DNA of 64,000 bases from Halobacillus hunanensis (GCF_900166655.1 NZ_FVZB01000006.1:62001-126000); one strand, 5' to 3'. Counted from the first letter of the stretch, positions 20,941-29,435 are shown. Notes: generated by a model from the sequence alone, not told the origin. Program-made: numbers and translations.

Positions 20941-21204
20941 ATGATGCAGCAAAACCAATTTGGACAATTTAAAAGTTCGCAACCGATGGCTCAAGTGCCT
21001 CCAATAGTGAGCACCAAGGACCAGCTATATCTTTCAGATATGCTGTCCTGGAATTTGAACGCATGCAAAAAGGCACACTTTTTTGCACAAAATTGCCAGA
21101 CACCTGAATTACAACAAGCTTTAGAAGAAGCTGGTCAAATGCACCAACGCCATTACGACCGTCTGCTTAACCACTTAAATAATCAGCAGAACAAACCGAA
21201 TTAA
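20941..21204 (+). CDS. CotF-family spore coat protein (YusN type)
   Basis: An 87-residue protein with the short CotF helix-bundle: YLSDMLSWNLNACKKAHFFAQNCQTPELQQALEEAGQMHQRHYDRLLNHL. The glutamine-rich, uncharged N terminus is common in coat proteins. AAGGAG precedes the ATG pair. It is 12 bases ahead of a second CotF gene; the pair sits beside fadM as yusN does in B. subtilis. Expression in the mother cell is expected, but I could not fix a sigma-E or sigma-K promoter. Confidence 0.85.
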   Translation: MMQQNQFGQFKSSQPMAQVPPIVSTKDQLYLSDMLSWNLNACKKAHFFAQNCQTPELQQALEEAGQMHQRHYDRLLNHLNNQQNKPN

Positions 21205-21216
21205 GGAGGAGCTTTC

Positions 21217-21555
21217 ATGAATCAAAACCAACCATCTAATAAAATTCAAAATCCTGAAACATCTGTTCCTAAAACGCCTCAAATGAATGAACGTGACTTT
21301 ATTAATGACCAGTTGACAACCGAAAAGTATATGACAGGATCTTATTCAGTCGCCCTTAATGAAGCCAGCAATGAAACATTGTATCAGGATTTATCTACTA
21401 TCTTTAAAGAAACCCAGGATTGTCAGCGAAACTTGTACAATCTTATGTTCAAAAACGGCTGGTATGCTGTCGAGCAGGCCGAGCAAACAAAAGTCCAACA
21501 ATCCTATCAACAGTTTAACGGCTACAAAACACAGTTTCCTTATAGCGTTCAATAA
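21217..21555 (+). CDS. CotF-family spore coat protein
   Basis: A 112-residue CotF-domain protein: NERDFINDQLTTEKYMTGSYSVALNEASNETLYQDLSTIFKETQDCQRNLYNLMFKNGWYAVE is the complete motif. Low-complexity N terminus rich in N, Q and P. Co-transcribed with the preceding coat gene (AAGGAGGAG in the gap). Confidence 0.87.
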   Translation: MNQNQPSNKIQNPETSVPKTPQMNERDFINDQLTTEKYMTGSYSVALNEASNETLYQDLSTIFKETQDCQRNLYNLMFKNGWYAVEQAEQTKVQQSYQQFNGYKTQFPYSVQ

Positions 21556-21628
21556 CTAGTAGCAATAGCGAAAAGCGCCTTGATAGATACAACAAGGTAG
21601 GATTCAGGGAGTACCGGATACAGAGGAA

Positions 21629-21667
21629 GTTCGACTAAGAACGACACGTCCTGTGCCAACCTCGAAC
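21629..21667. repeat. Intergenic repeat element related to the one at 51355-51505
   Basis: A non-coding GC-rich segment bounded by GTTCG and CGAAC. It contains CACGTCCTGTG (21645-21655), and GACACGTCCTGTGCCAAC is close to the complement of GTTGGCACACGACGTG at 51386-51401. The wider element may cover about 21567-21685. It resembles short palindromic intergenic repeats common in this family; a family-wide count was not possible. Confidence 0.5.
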
Positions 21668-21688
21668 TGACCCGCTTCCTGCAGGCCC

Positions 21689-21726
21689 AAAAAAGCCTGG
21701 CCCCCACAAAGTTGGGCGCCAGGCTT
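21689..21726 (-). terminator. Terminator of copZ
   Basis: AAGCCTGGC and complement, with a partly paired CCCAAC/GTGGGG interior, then TTTTTT on the minus strand. It could also help stop transcription from the coat genes. Confidence 0.85.
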
Positions 21727-21739
21727 TATCATGCTTACG

Positions 21740-21946
21740 TTAACCCACTGGCTTATAGCCCTGGGCCTCAATTGCTTCTTTCATCAACTCTTTACTGACA
21801 TAAGATTCATCGTATGCAATGGTGGTCTTTCCGCTATCCACATCCACTTCAACAGCATGTACCCCTTCTAGTTTCGTTAACACATCCTTAACAGCTTTCT
21901 CGCAATGACTGCATGTCATACCATTCACTTCTAATGTTAGTTGCAT
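21740..21946 (-). CDS. copZ: Copper chaperone CopZ-like heavy-metal-associated protein
   Basis: A 68-residue single HMA domain with metal site GMTCSHC (C12, C15) and family signature AVEVDVDSGKTTIAYDE. The start MQLTLEVNGM is picked because GGAGG lies upstream; the frame is open 26 codons further with no domain content. No copA ATPase or CsoR repressor is nearby, so this is an orphan copy and the metal is presumed from the family. Confidence 0.88.
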   Translation of the reverse strand: MQLTLEVNGMTCSHCEKAVKDVLTKLEGVHAVEVDVDSGKTTIAYDESYVSKELMKEAIEAQGYKPVG

Positions 21947-22091
21947 CGTTGGCTCCTCCCTTTCCTTGCGCTTTTCTTGTTTATAGAGAATAAATCTAAA
22001 AGCTATATGAAGTGTATTCCACATATAACCCGATTCCTAACCTCTTTTTTTAACGCGTGATATAATGACATAGGTGCAAGGAGATGATACT

Positions 22092-22460
22092 TTGAGAAAA
22101 TATATTTACATAGGCGTTGCTCTCGGTGGCGGAGCAGGAGCTACTGTACGTTATTGGCTTTCTAAAGCTTATAATCAAACCGCATTACTGCCCTATGGCA
22201 CTTTACTCGTCAACTTAGCTGGCTGCTTTCTGCTTAGTTTTTTCTTTCATTACTTTATTACTTCTGCTTTGCCTGAGTCTGTCAAAAAAGGAGTCACTAC
22301 TGGATTTGCAGGGTCGTTAACTACCTTTTCTACGTTTTCAATAGAAAGTATAGAACTACTACAGGAAAGCTTTTATGTAGGTAGCTATTATCTTGCACTT
22401 TCGCTTATTGGAGGAACTATCATGACATGGGCTGGTATTAAGTTAGGTGAGCGTGTATGA
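22092..22460 (+). CDS. crcB: Fluoride channel subunit CrcB/Fluc 1
   Basis: A 122-residue four-helix protein of the Fluc family. Motifs: GGGAGATVRYWLS near the N terminus, GTLLVNLAGCFLLS and GFAGSLTTFSTFSIE, the last holding the phenylalanine-lined fluoride pathway and central Na+ site. The start is TTG with AAGGAG eight bases ahead. It overlaps the next crcB by four bases (ATGA); Bacillaceae Fluc pairs act as a heterodimer. The leader after the likely TATAAT is too short for a fluoride riboswitch. Confidence 0.93.
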   Translation: MRKYIYIGVALGGGAGATVRYWLSKAYNQTALLPYGTLLVNLAGCFLLSFFFHYFITSALPESVKKGVTTGFAGSLTTFSTFSIESIELLQESFYVGSYYLALSLIGGTIMTWAGIKLGERV

Positions 22461-22804
22461 TCTCATCCGTTTTCGTATTTTTCGGCGGAATGCTAGGAGC
22501 GCTTCTCCGCTATGAACTAAGTCGATGGCTTAATAAGAATAGAACGATTCCGTGGGGAACAGCACTCGCAAATTTATCTGGAGGGATGTTGCTTGGTTAT
22601 TTGATTGGTGCACAGCGTTCTCTCAATATTCCAGAATGGATCTGGTTGCTCGTAACAGTCGGATTTTGCGGTGGATACACAACATTTTCCACGTTTAGTT
22701 ACGAAGTAATGACATTGATGAAAAAAAGAGCTTATATGACTGCCTTTATCTATGGTGTGGGGTCTACTATATTAACAATATTGGGGGCCGCCTTGTTACT
22801 TTAA
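22457..22804 (+). CDS. crcB: Fluoride channel subunit CrcB/Fluc 2
   Basis: A 115-residue second Fluc subunit: FGGMLGALLRYELSRWL, GTALANLSGGMLLGYL and GFCGGYTTFSTFSYE. It starts within the stop of the first subunit. The two differ clearly in sequence, supporting an obligate heterodimer that lets fluoride leave the cell down its electrochemical gradient. Confidence 0.93.
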   Translation: MISSVFVFFGGMLGALLRYELSRWLNKNRTIPWGTALANLSGGMLLGYLIGAQRSLNIPEWIWLLVTVGFCGGYTTFSTFSYEVMTLMKKRAYMTAFIYGVGSTILTILGAALLL

Positions 22805-22808
22805 TTAG

Positions 22809-22832
22809 AAAAAGCCCCACGTCCTGTGGGGC
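22809..22832 (-). terminator. Terminator between crcB and the VLRF1-like gene
   Basis: GCCCCAC and complement with loop GTCCT, then TTTTT on the minus strand. The stem-loop contains CACGTCCTGTG, also found in the intergenic repeats at 21645 and 51362. Confidence 0.85.
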
Positions 22833-22841
22833 CGATCCAAA

Positions 22842-23657
22842 TTAACTGACGACTTCTTCCAGCACATGCATTTCTTCATGATCCAGAAGGTTCTTGTTAA
22901 TCACTTTGCGAATTTGCTTATTCATATTTTCCTGCAGATCTTCCGTTTCTTTCTTGTCACCTACTAAATAAATGTGCTCCCATCCATATTGTTTAGCTTG
23001 CTTATCAATTATGGGGGCAACACTCTTATACCAGCGGTATCGATTAGCTTCAAACCGTTCTTGAAATTCATCTTGTTTTGAGCTTTTTGCACCGCCGGAT
23101 CCCATTGAGGCATCTGCATGATGGGGGCCTTGATGCTGACGCCAATCTTCTGTATTTAAGTCCAGTTCGAATAACTGGGTATCATTCAATGACCCAAGCT
23201 CTGCATCAATCAATTTAATTTGATTTTTTTGAGTTAAGACAACACCGGTCTTCGGAAAAGTCTCCTGCATTTCTTTTAACTGATCAAGTACGGGAGATTC
23301 TTCCCAATAAAATTCACTAGTGACTGGCATCTGTAATCTTTCTGCAAACCATACCGAATCATCAGCTGTTGCAAAAAGCACTACACTTTTAGCAAAATGT
23401 TGTTCATTTTCTTGAATATAGTGATTCACTTTCTCTTTCACAGCTTCAAAATTTCGTTTTTCCTCGGAGTCCCCTTCTTCCTGAAGATACGCTTCAAAAT
23501 TATTCAACCCATTTTTCAAATGAATGCGCCATTCTCCACCTTGCTGATCCGGGTCTGAAGGGTCTGTATTTAAATACATAGTGAAAACACGATGAGGCTT
23601 CTCCAAATGTACATTTTCTAACTTTTTAATTTTATCGTCCAGATTCATACAGTTCAT
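22842..23657 (-). CDS. VLRF1/eRF1-like family protein
   Basis: A 271-residue acidic protein that resembles the bacterial branch of archaeo-eukaryotic release-factor-like proteins (VLRF1/baeRF). Blocks: HRVFTMYLNTDPSDP, VVLFATADDSVWFAERLQMPV, TGVVLTQKNQIKLIDAELGSL and WEHIYLVGDKKETEDLQENM. A charged loop, ADASMGSGGAKSSKQDEFQ, takes the place where eRF1-type factors carry a catalytic GGQ; no GGQ is present. Some relatives act in ribosome rescue. I would not claim that here. The assignment is from general pattern only. Confidence 0.55.
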   Translation of the reverse strand: MNCMNLDDKIKKLENVHLEKPHRVFTMYLNTDPSDPDQQGGEWRIHLKNGLNNFEAYLQEEGDSEEKRNFEAVKEKVNHYIQENEQHFAKSVVLFATADDSVWFAERLQMPVTSEFYWEESPVLDQLKEMQETFPKTGVVLTQKNQIKLIDAELGSLNDTQLFELDLNTEDWRQHQGPHHADASMGSGGAKSSKQDEFQERFEANRYRWYKSVAPIIDKQAKQYGWEHIYLVGDKKETEDLQENMNKQIRKVINKNLLDHEEMHVLEEVVS

Positions 23658-23735
23658 CGACTCCTTTAATTATAGAATCTTTTCTACAAAACTATTTCCG
23701 TTTTGAAGATCGATTAAACTTGAATCCACTATGAA

Positions 23736-24959
23736 TCATCTTCCCTTTGACCTGTTTTCAATATCTGTACGTAATTCTCTCATCTCTTCGAAAAATCGAT
23801 TGCGTTCATTCTCATTCAGCTTAGCATGCCCATAGCGCACTTGCTGATATAAGTCTGTCCTTGCCACACTAAAGTTTTGACGCTTAAACCATTCCTCGAT
23901 AGATTCATTCACCCTTCTTCCATATCCTTTTTTGATTGAAAACTTTTCAAATTGATGAAATTCCCTGCGTACTGGATCAGCCCGTTTACTCCTCCAAAAT
24001 GTTGGAGCCCTGCTTTCTTTCTTCTGTAACGTTTCACTTGATAAAGAAGAATAGTAGACATGTTGAGCAGTTCGATCTTCCTCTGCAGGTTGTCTCCTTT
24101 TACGACTCATTACAAAGATGACAATGATTATAGTCAGGACGATCAACAAAAGCGAACCCCATTCAATAACTTGACTAACTTCATCGACACGATTTTCTTC
24201 CTGAATCAGCTTCTTAGAGCTTTCGTTGTTTTCTTCTTTCATTTGCCCATTGAGTTCAAGTATTGGCTTCTCTTTCAGCGCTTTAATGTTCGAAACATCT
24301 ACTCCAACTGATTCTAATGTAAAGAGTAAACCTTTTACACCTTGCAGGAACAAACCTGATGCCAGAAACCACGCTTTTTCCACGAGCCACCTGATTGGGC
24401 TTAATGCAAGTATCACCATAATTGTACCTACAATAAAAAGAACTAGCCCATTTATAAGATTCCTTGTCCCTTTCTTTCTTTCATCTTGGGGTACTTGATA
24501 GTAATGAGCCATCAGATGACCAAATAACATGACGGAACATTGTAAAATCAAAACAAAAATCAGGATGTTTTCGTAGGAAAGAAGAACTTCAACAAATACA
24601 ATCAAAATGCTGCTCAGTAGTATAATGGGCTGATTTTCTTTATTAGGCTCATGTTCGTGAGCTAAAAACCTCCATACTAAGATCACTGACATGATCACGG
24701 CAATGGGTATCGGAAAATCAAACAAGAAAATCGCAACAATTGCTACGACAGGCGTTGCCAAAATAAAAGGGGCAAATGTAACATTGCCCAAGCTTGCCAC
24801 CTTAAAGCATAGAAAAGAAAATAGAATGATAAGCGCATAGAGTAAGAAGTTAACGGTAAGCTCGCTGATTTGAATTATAGGAAATAAGAGAAAGTATACT
24901 AGGATGCCTTCACTAATATATTGATAAAATTGAGTCATTAACTTTTGACTTTTAGGCAT
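23736..24959 (-). CDS. Membrane protein with C-terminal DUF4129-like domain, third gene of a MoxR/DUF58 operon
   Basis: A 407-residue protein: about five or six helices in the first 190 residues, a soluble loop, one more helix near 265-287, and a basic C-terminal domain with FEKFSIKKGYGRRVNESIEEWFKRQ, as in the DUF4129 tail of TgpA-type proteins. Such proteins normally carry a transglutaminase core between the membrane parts. Here the intervening loop is only about 60 residues and lacks a Cys-His-Asp set, so that domain is absent. It overlaps the DUF58 gene by 8 bases. Confidence 0.65.
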   Translation of the reverse strand: MPKSQKLMTQFYQYISEGILVYFLLFPIIQISELTVNFLLYALIILFSFLCFKVASLGNVTFAPFILATPVVAIVAIFLFDFPIPIAVIMSVILVWRFLAHEHEPNKENQPIILLSSILIVFVEVLLSYENILIFVLILQCSVMLFGHLMAHYYQVPQDERKKGTRNLINGLVLFIVGTIMVILALSPIRWLVEKAWFLASGLFLQGVKGLLFTLESVGVDVSNIKALKEKPILELNGQMKEENNESSKKLIQEENRVDEVSQVIEWGSLLLIVLTIIIVIFVMSRKRRQPAEEDRTAQHVYYSSLSSETLQKKESRAPTFWRSKRADPVRREFHQFEKFSIKKGYGRRVNESIEEWFKRQNFSVARTDLYQQVRYGHAKLNENERNRFFEEMRELRTDIENRSKGR

Positions 24960-26169
24960 CCATCCCCCTCCTTTTATCTAGAGGGACAGCAAGCGCCTGT
25001 CCTTGATCTTCTACGATTTGAAACAAGCGCATCCCTCGACTTTGCCAAATTTTCAGCTGTTGTCGAGACCTGTCAGTGATTTCCCCAATAATAATAATTG
25101 TTTTTCTTTTATACAGGTGTAACTCCATTCCATGGATCAACTCATCGAAAGGTACTGTAAGCTGGTCTTTCCTTACCCTGGCTAGCGTTTCGAGCGATTT
25201 CCGCAAATGCTCTTTGCCTGTTCCTTCTTCTTGGTAATAATATGGCGGACTTTGCTGTTTACGGGCATTAATAAACATATCCACCTGATAGCCATGCTTT
25301 ACTGCATATTGATTTAAAAAGGCAGCATAGGATAGATGATTCTCAAGCTGCTTGGAAACATGAGCGTTTCCAAGCCTCGTTTCTTCGGTGATATTTACTA
25401 CAATGGACCAGCTTATGTCTACCTGTTTCTCTAACACTTTTGTCCTTAATTGTTGTGTTTTAGCAGAGGCTTTCCAATGAATCCGATGAAAAGGGTCACT
25501 TGAGACATACTTTCTTGTACCTACCGGCGTCAAAACATCCTCATACGGCGAAAGCAATGCCGTCTGATTACCTTGCGCAATCTCAAAAATCGTTTCGATT
25601 CCTTTAATAGGCTTAAGCTCAGGATAAACGATCACTTCTGTCTCAAAATGAGGCAGGAACTTCAATATACTCGAGTTAAAACTAATTAAATGAGGAAACA
25701 TGAATTTTATATCTTTCATCTTCACTGCCCCTCTTCTCTTTGCAGTGACAGGCAGATGAATCGTGGTTTCCCCTTGCTTCATTAATGAAAGAGGCAAGGA
25801 ATATTTGTATCCTTTAGAAGCATCGGAGTAGGGGCAGCTGTCCACGACTACACTTTTTTCCATTAAAAATTGCAGCTTGCCATTGATCACCGGTGTTCTT
25901 GAATAATTTTGCAGCCGAAAACAAATCGTGCCTTGATCGTTAGGAAACAGGCGAACCGTTTGTTTCCGATTCACTAAGTGAAGCTTGCTCGCACTCCATT
26001 TATTGTAAATTGCACTTGCCGCAAACAAAATAAACATCACCCCTGACGGAACCAGCAGGATTGTTCTGTTAACATATACCGAGACAATAAACGTTACAAT
26101 AAAAAAAGCCAGTAAAGTGTCATTGAATTTACGCGATTCTAAATCGACTACTTTGCTCCATTGTTTCAA
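24952..26169 (-). CDS. DUF58 domain protein (YeaD type)
   Basis: A 405-residue protein with two N-terminal membrane helices and a C-terminal DUF58 (vWA-related) domain, marked by SSDPFHRIHWKASAKTQQLRTK near residues 223-244. DUF58 proteins are partners of MoxR ATPases, which remodel or insert client proteins. It overlaps MoxR by 4 bases (ATGA) and the next gene by 8, so the three are one translation-coupled operon. Confidence 0.85.
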   Translation of the reverse strand: MKQWSKVVDLESRKFNDTLLAFFIVTFIVSVYVNRTILLVPSGVMFILFAASAIYNKWSASKLHLVNRKQTVRLFPNDQGTICFRLQNYSRTPVINGKLQFLMEKSVVVDSCPYSDASKGYKYSLPLSLMKQGETTIHLPVTAKRRGAVKMKDIKFMFPHLISFNSSILKFLPHFETEVIVYPELKPIKGIETIFEIAQGNQTALLSPYEDVLTPVGTRKYVSSDPFHRIHWKASAKTQQLRTKVLEKQVDISWSIVVNITEETRLGNAHVSKQLENHLSYAAFLNQYAVKHGYQVDMFINARKQQSPPYYYQEEGTGKEHLRKSLETLARVRKDQLTVPFDELIHGMELHLYKRKTIIIIGEITDRSRQQLKIWQSRGMRLFQIVEDQGQALAVPLDKRRGMDA

Positions 26170-27110
26170 CTGCCGTCCCCTGCTTCCACTGGCACAGGTA
26201 CATCTTCCATTATTTCTGCAACAACCTGTTCTACCGTTTTTCTGATCGCTCCTTCCATTGAAAGTACTATGCGATGTTCAAAGACAAAAGGAACAAGCTT
26301 CTTAACATCGTCCGGCGTAGCATAAGTTCGCTCCCTTAACAAGGCTCTTGCCTGTACAGCTCTCATAAATACAAGAGCGCCTCTTGTACTAACCCCCAAG
26401 TCGATGTCTGAATGGCTCCTCGTGAACCTGACTAAGTCGAGAAGATATTGAAGGGTATCTTCTGCCAACATGACTTCCTTTACTTTTTTGCGCAACCGGA
26501 GTATTTCTTCTTTTTCAAGGGAAGTTTGTAATTCTTGAAGCGGTTCCTCCAAACGGTACGCATTTAAAATATTTGTTTCTTCTTCAAGGGATGGATAACC
26601 CATGTTTATTTTGAAAAGAAACCGATCGAGTTGAGCCTCTGGCAATGGGAATGTACCGTGGTTACCCTCAATAGGATTTTGTGTAGCCATAACAAAGAAT
26701 GGTGGTGCTATATGTAATGTCTCCCCATCGACAGTGGTTTGTTTCTCCTCCATGACTTCAAGTAGGCTTGACTGAGTCTTAGGAGTTGCCCGGTTAATTT
26801 CATCAGCCAGGAGTACGTTCGTCATAACGGGTCCTTCCCTTAACTCAAACTCTTGTGTTCTGGGATTGAAGAACTGAATTCCTGTAACATCACTAGGCAG
26901 AACATCAGGTGTAAACTGGACCCGGCTGAATTTCCCGTTCATAATTTTGGCAAAACTTTTGGCAAGCTTTGTTTTTCCTGACCCGGGAACACTTTCTAAT
27001 AGCACATGACCATCTGCTAATATTGCAGTAAAAAGTAATTCAATGACTTCATCTTGGCCGATAATAACTTGGCCAATGGATTCCTTTGCTTGTTCTATAG
27101 AATGCAACAA
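26166..27110 (-). CDS. MoxR-family AAA+ ATPase
   Basis: A 314-residue AAA+ protein. Walker A is in ESVPGSGKTKLAKS (about 39-52), Walker B in VLLADEINRA, sensor 1 in FVMATQNPIE, and the arginine-rich FPLPEAQLDRFLFK is typical of MoxR. The start is TTG with AAAGGGG eight bases ahead. First gene of the MoxR-DUF58-DUF4129 operon (yeaC-yeaD-yebA order in B. subtilis). The client protein is unknown. Confidence 0.92.
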   Translation of the reverse strand: MLHSIEQAKESIGQVIIGQDEVIELLFTAILADGHVLLESVPGSGKTKLAKSFAKIMNGKFSRVQFTPDVLPSDVTGIQFFNPRTQEFELREGPVMTNVLLADEINRATPKTQSSLLEVMEEKQTTVDGETLHIAPPFFVMATQNPIEGNHGTFPLPEAQLDRFLFKINMGYPSLEEETNILNAYRLEEPLQELQTSLEKEEILRLRKKVKEVMLAEDTLQYLLDLVRFTRSHSDIDLGVSTRGALVFMRAVQARALLRERTYATPDDVKKLVPFVFEHRIVLSMEGAIRKTVEQVVAEIMEDVPVPVEAGDGS

Positions 27111-27221
27111 CTAGATTTCCCCTTTCTACACTCTATCGTACCCTCCATTGTATCATTAACGAAATGAGAAAGCCCTTGCCGTGTCATGTCTTGTTGAATA
27201 CTTTCCTTTTGATTAATTTAC

Positions 27222-27257
27222 AAAACAGCCTGCTTTTGTAACAAAGCAGGCTGTTTT
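27222..27257 (-). terminator. Terminator of the opuAC-like gene
   Basis: A 15-bp perfect stem (AAAACAGCCTGCTTT and complement) with a 6-base loop, just after the stop codon at 27267 on the minus strand. It has T-rich flanks on both sides, so it may work in both directions. Confidence 0.88.
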
Positions 27258-27266
27258 TCGTTTCCA

Positions 27267-28166
27267 TTATTTTGTCCACTCAGCAATAAGATCCTGATGA
27301 TTGTCTACCCACTTCTGGGCACCTTCTTCAGGGGATTCCGCCTCATTCAATGCCCCCATTAAGCTGCCTAACTGTTGGTCATTTAACATAAAGTTATCAA
27401 ACCACTTCACAACTTCTGGCTGATCTTCCTCAAGTCCAAGTCTTGCTGCATAAGAAATGTCTTCAGAGTCTCCGTAAACATTTTTGGAATCCTCGAGGAA
27501 TTTTAGATCCAACTCTGCAAAAGCCCAATGCGGTTTCCATAGGGTTACAGCGATCGGTTGTTTTTCTTCCATCCTGTTTTTTAATTCCGCCATCATAGTT
27601 GGTCCAGAAGAGGATGCAAGGGTATAATTATCCAAATTGTACTCTTTTAATGCCTCTTTTGTTAATGACATAATACTAGCACCAGCATCGATGCCTACAA
27701 TTTTTTGATCTGGAAACTTATCTGATTGCTTTTTAAGATCTGTTATCGTATTAACATCTTTCATATATGAAGGGACAACAATTCCAAGTTTTGTTCCTTC
27801 ATACCATGTATCTCGCCAGTCAATTTCCTCTTTATATTTTTCATAGAAAGCCTTATCTGTATGTGGCAGCCAAATCTCCATTCCTATATCTAAATCTCCA
27901 CTTGATAAAGCTTCATACAGGAAACCTTTTTGAACTTGCTTAAGTTCAACGTTATATCCTTTATTCTCCAGGATGATCTTCCACATGTTTGATACTGCAA
28001 CGTTTTCAGCCCAGTTATTCATCCCAATACTAATTGTTCCTTTGTCGCCTGACTTCTCATTCTTGCTGTCATCACTTGCGGAATCTGAACTTGATTCTCC
28101 ACAAGCAGCAAGGATAAGGAGTGCACTAAGGCAAACAACAGGTAACCATTTGCGCAAACTGTTCAT
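27267..28166 (-). CDS. opuAC: Glycine betaine/proline-betaine-binding lipoprotein (OpuAC type)
   Basis: A 299-residue lipoprotein. The signal peptide ends in LAAC with C22 lipidated. The mature part is an OpuAC-type receptor: GMNNWAENVAVSNMWKIIL, DIGMEIWLPHTDKAFYEKYK and VTLWKPHWAFAELDLKFLED, with the tryptophans that cage a trimethylammonium ligand. The second ATG (28166) is the start, 8 bases after GGAGGAGG. No ATPase or permease gene is adjacent, so it must serve a transporter encoded elsewhere. Compatible-solute uptake suits a salt-adapted host. Confidence 0.88.
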   Translation of the reverse strand: MNSLRKWLPVVCLSALLILAACGESSSDSASDDSKNEKSGDKGTISIGMNNWAENVAVSNMWKIILENKGYNVELKQVQKGFLYEALSSGDLDIGMEIWLPHTDKAFYEKYKEEIDWRDTWYEGTKLGIVVPSYMKDVNTITDLKKQSDKFPDQKIVGIDAGASIMSLTKEALKEYNLDNYTLASSSGPTMMAELKNRMEEKQPIAVTLWKPHWAFAELDLKFLEDSKNVYGDSEDISYAARLGLEEDQPEVVKWFDNFMLNDQQLGSLMGALNEAESPEEGAQKWVDNHQDLIAEWTK

Positions 28167-28309
28167 AATTTGTTCCTCCTCCATTATTTAAGTAGCTTAT
28201 AGATTCCCGACGAAATTCAACACAATTTTGTATTTTAACATAAATGTTATTAAGTTTAAACATTTTATTCTGTACAAAAAAATATTAATCATTAAAAAGG
28301 AATAAATAA

Positions 28310-28348
28310 CCACCTCAGGTCATCCAGATTCTGGATGACCTGAGGTGG
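28310..28348. repeat. 39-bp palindrome, copy 1 of 3; likely terminator
   Basis: Perfect 17-base arms (CCACCTCAGGTCATCCA and complement) with loop GATTC. It follows the yfhD-like gene on the minus strand, with TTATTTATT after it. The same arms recur at 30184-30228 and 32341-32383. Confidence 0.9.
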
Positions 28349-28360
28349 TACAATATGGAA

Positions 28361-28552
28361 TTATTTATTTTCATGTCTGTTGTGAACTCGTTGATCTGCT
28401 TCTCGGCTTCTTTCTAATGCCTCAAAATCTTCATGATCAGCAATTTCTTCAGAAAATTCTATATCACGTCCAGGGTGTTTTTGAGCATCAGGTGTTTGTG
28501 GTAATTTGTGCTTTTTCTTTCCCTTTCCACTGTTATGTTCATCTCTTCCCAT
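28361..28552 (-). CDS. YfhD-like small hydrophilic protein
   Basis: A 63-residue highly charged protein: KLPQTPDAQKHPGRDIEFSE, then EIADHEDFEALERSREADQR. It resembles the YfhD family of spore-formers (small hydrophilic proteins of unknown role). AAGGAGG precedes the ATG. Single gene between two control elements. Confidence 0.75.
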   Translation of the reverse strand: MGRDEHNSGKGKKKHKLPQTPDAQKHPGRDIEFSEEIADHEDFEALERSREADQRVHNRHENK

Positions 28553-28586
28553 TGAAAACCCTCCTTACTTTTGTTGCTCTTATTAT

Positions 28587-28615
28587 TTGCTCGAATAACG
28601 TTTCTATTCTATACT
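28587..28615 (+). promoter_or_regulatory. Promoter of the guanidine riboswitch
   Basis: TTGCTC (28587-28592) and TATACT (28610-28615), 17 bases apart, placing the start about 10-20 bases before the aptamer. Confidence 0.5.
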
Positions 28616-28631
28616 TACTGTAATTGAACTA

Positions 28632-28758
28632 GCTGTTTTCTAGGGTTCCGCAATCACAATGATTGGACTGGACCGAGAGAAAACACACGACCTTTTAGTC
28701 GTGACACGGAGGGACAAAAGCCCGGGAGATATCTCACTTGTGAGATATCTCCCCTTTT
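28632..28758 (+). ncRNA. Guanidine-I (ykkC) riboswitch with terminator
   Basis: Conserved blocks of the ykkC motif in order: CTAGGGTTCCG, GGACTGGACCGAGAG, ACACGGAGGGACAAAAGCCC and GGGAGA. The last block is also the 5' arm of a terminator (GGAGATATCTCA and complement, 28725-28752) followed by CCCTTTT. Guanidinium binding should keep that arm in the aptamer and let transcription continue into the SMR pair. Confidence 0.95.
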
Positions 28759-28779
28759 CATGTCAGGGAGGAAATTGCT

Positions 28780-29124
28780 ATGAATAAAGAATGGCTCAAA
28801 TTAGTAGTTGCGGCTTTCTTCGAAGTTGGTTGGGTGATTGGCCTAAAACATGCTGAAAGTGTATTAGCTTGGTCTGGAACCGCCTTAGCCATTTACATTA
28901 GTTTTTATCTGCTCATCGCTTCGGGAAAGAAACTGCCAGTGGGTACTTCTTATGCTGTGTTTACTGGCCTGGGTACAGCCGGGACTGTAATGGCGGAGAT
29001 TGTCTTGTTTGGAGTACCTTTTCAATGGATAAAAGTCATGCTGATCTTATTTTTGCTTAGTGGAATTGTAGGGTTAAAGCTCTTGACCGATTCACATGGA
29101 CACGAGGAGCGTGAAACCGTATGA
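28780..29124 (+). CDS. gdnC: SMR-family guanidinium exporter subunit (GdnC/YkkC type)
   Basis: A 114-residue four-helix small multidrug resistance protein. The conserved membrane glutamate is in [16 protein letters not shown]. The guanidine riboswitch upstream identifies the pair as a guanidinium/H+ antiporter and not a general drug pump. It overlaps its partner by four bases. GGGAGG lies ahead of the ATG. It matches YkkC, the longer of the B. subtilis pair. Confidence 0.9.
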   Translation: MNKEWLKLVVAAFFEVGWVIGLKHAESVLAWSGTALAIYISFYLLIASGKKLPVGTSYAVFTGLGTAGTVMAEIVLFGVPFQWIKVMLILFLLSGIVGLKLLTDSHGHEERETV

Positions 29125-29435
29125 GCTGGATGGCGTTAATCGCTGCAGGTCTATTCGAAATGTTTGGCGTAACCATGATCAACCAATTTCACAAATCACG
29201 AACTGTTTTATCACTTATTGCGATGATTACCGGGTTTGTGCTTAGTTTTATTTTTTTATCAATAGCTATGAAGGAACTGCCAATGGGGACTGCCTACGCA
29301 GTCTGGACAGGAACAGGAGCAGCTGGAGGAGCCATTCTCGGCATGATCTTTTTTGATGAGCCCAAAGATTGGAAACGCCTAATCTGTATAAGCGTGATCA
29401 TTGCAGCAGCTGTTGGGTTAAAGTTAATCAGTTAA
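29121..29435 (+). CDS. gdnD: SMR-family guanidinium exporter subunit (GdnD/YkkD type)
   Basis: A 104-residue SMR protein with four helices and the essential glutamate in [33 protein letters not shown] is the usual third-helix motif. Paired with GdnC as a heterodimer with inverted topology. A bidirectional terminator follows directly. Confidence 0.9.
   Translation: MSWMALIAAGLFEMFGVTMINQFHKSRTVLSLIAMITGFVLSFIFLSIAMKELPMGTAYAVWTGTGAAGGAILGMIFFDEPKDWKRLICISVIIAAAVGLKLIS

Noticed and set aside
22025-22091. Fluoride riboswitch ahead of crcB
   Set aside because: The likely TATAAT lies only about 20 bases before the ribosome site and none of the crcB-motif blocks are present.
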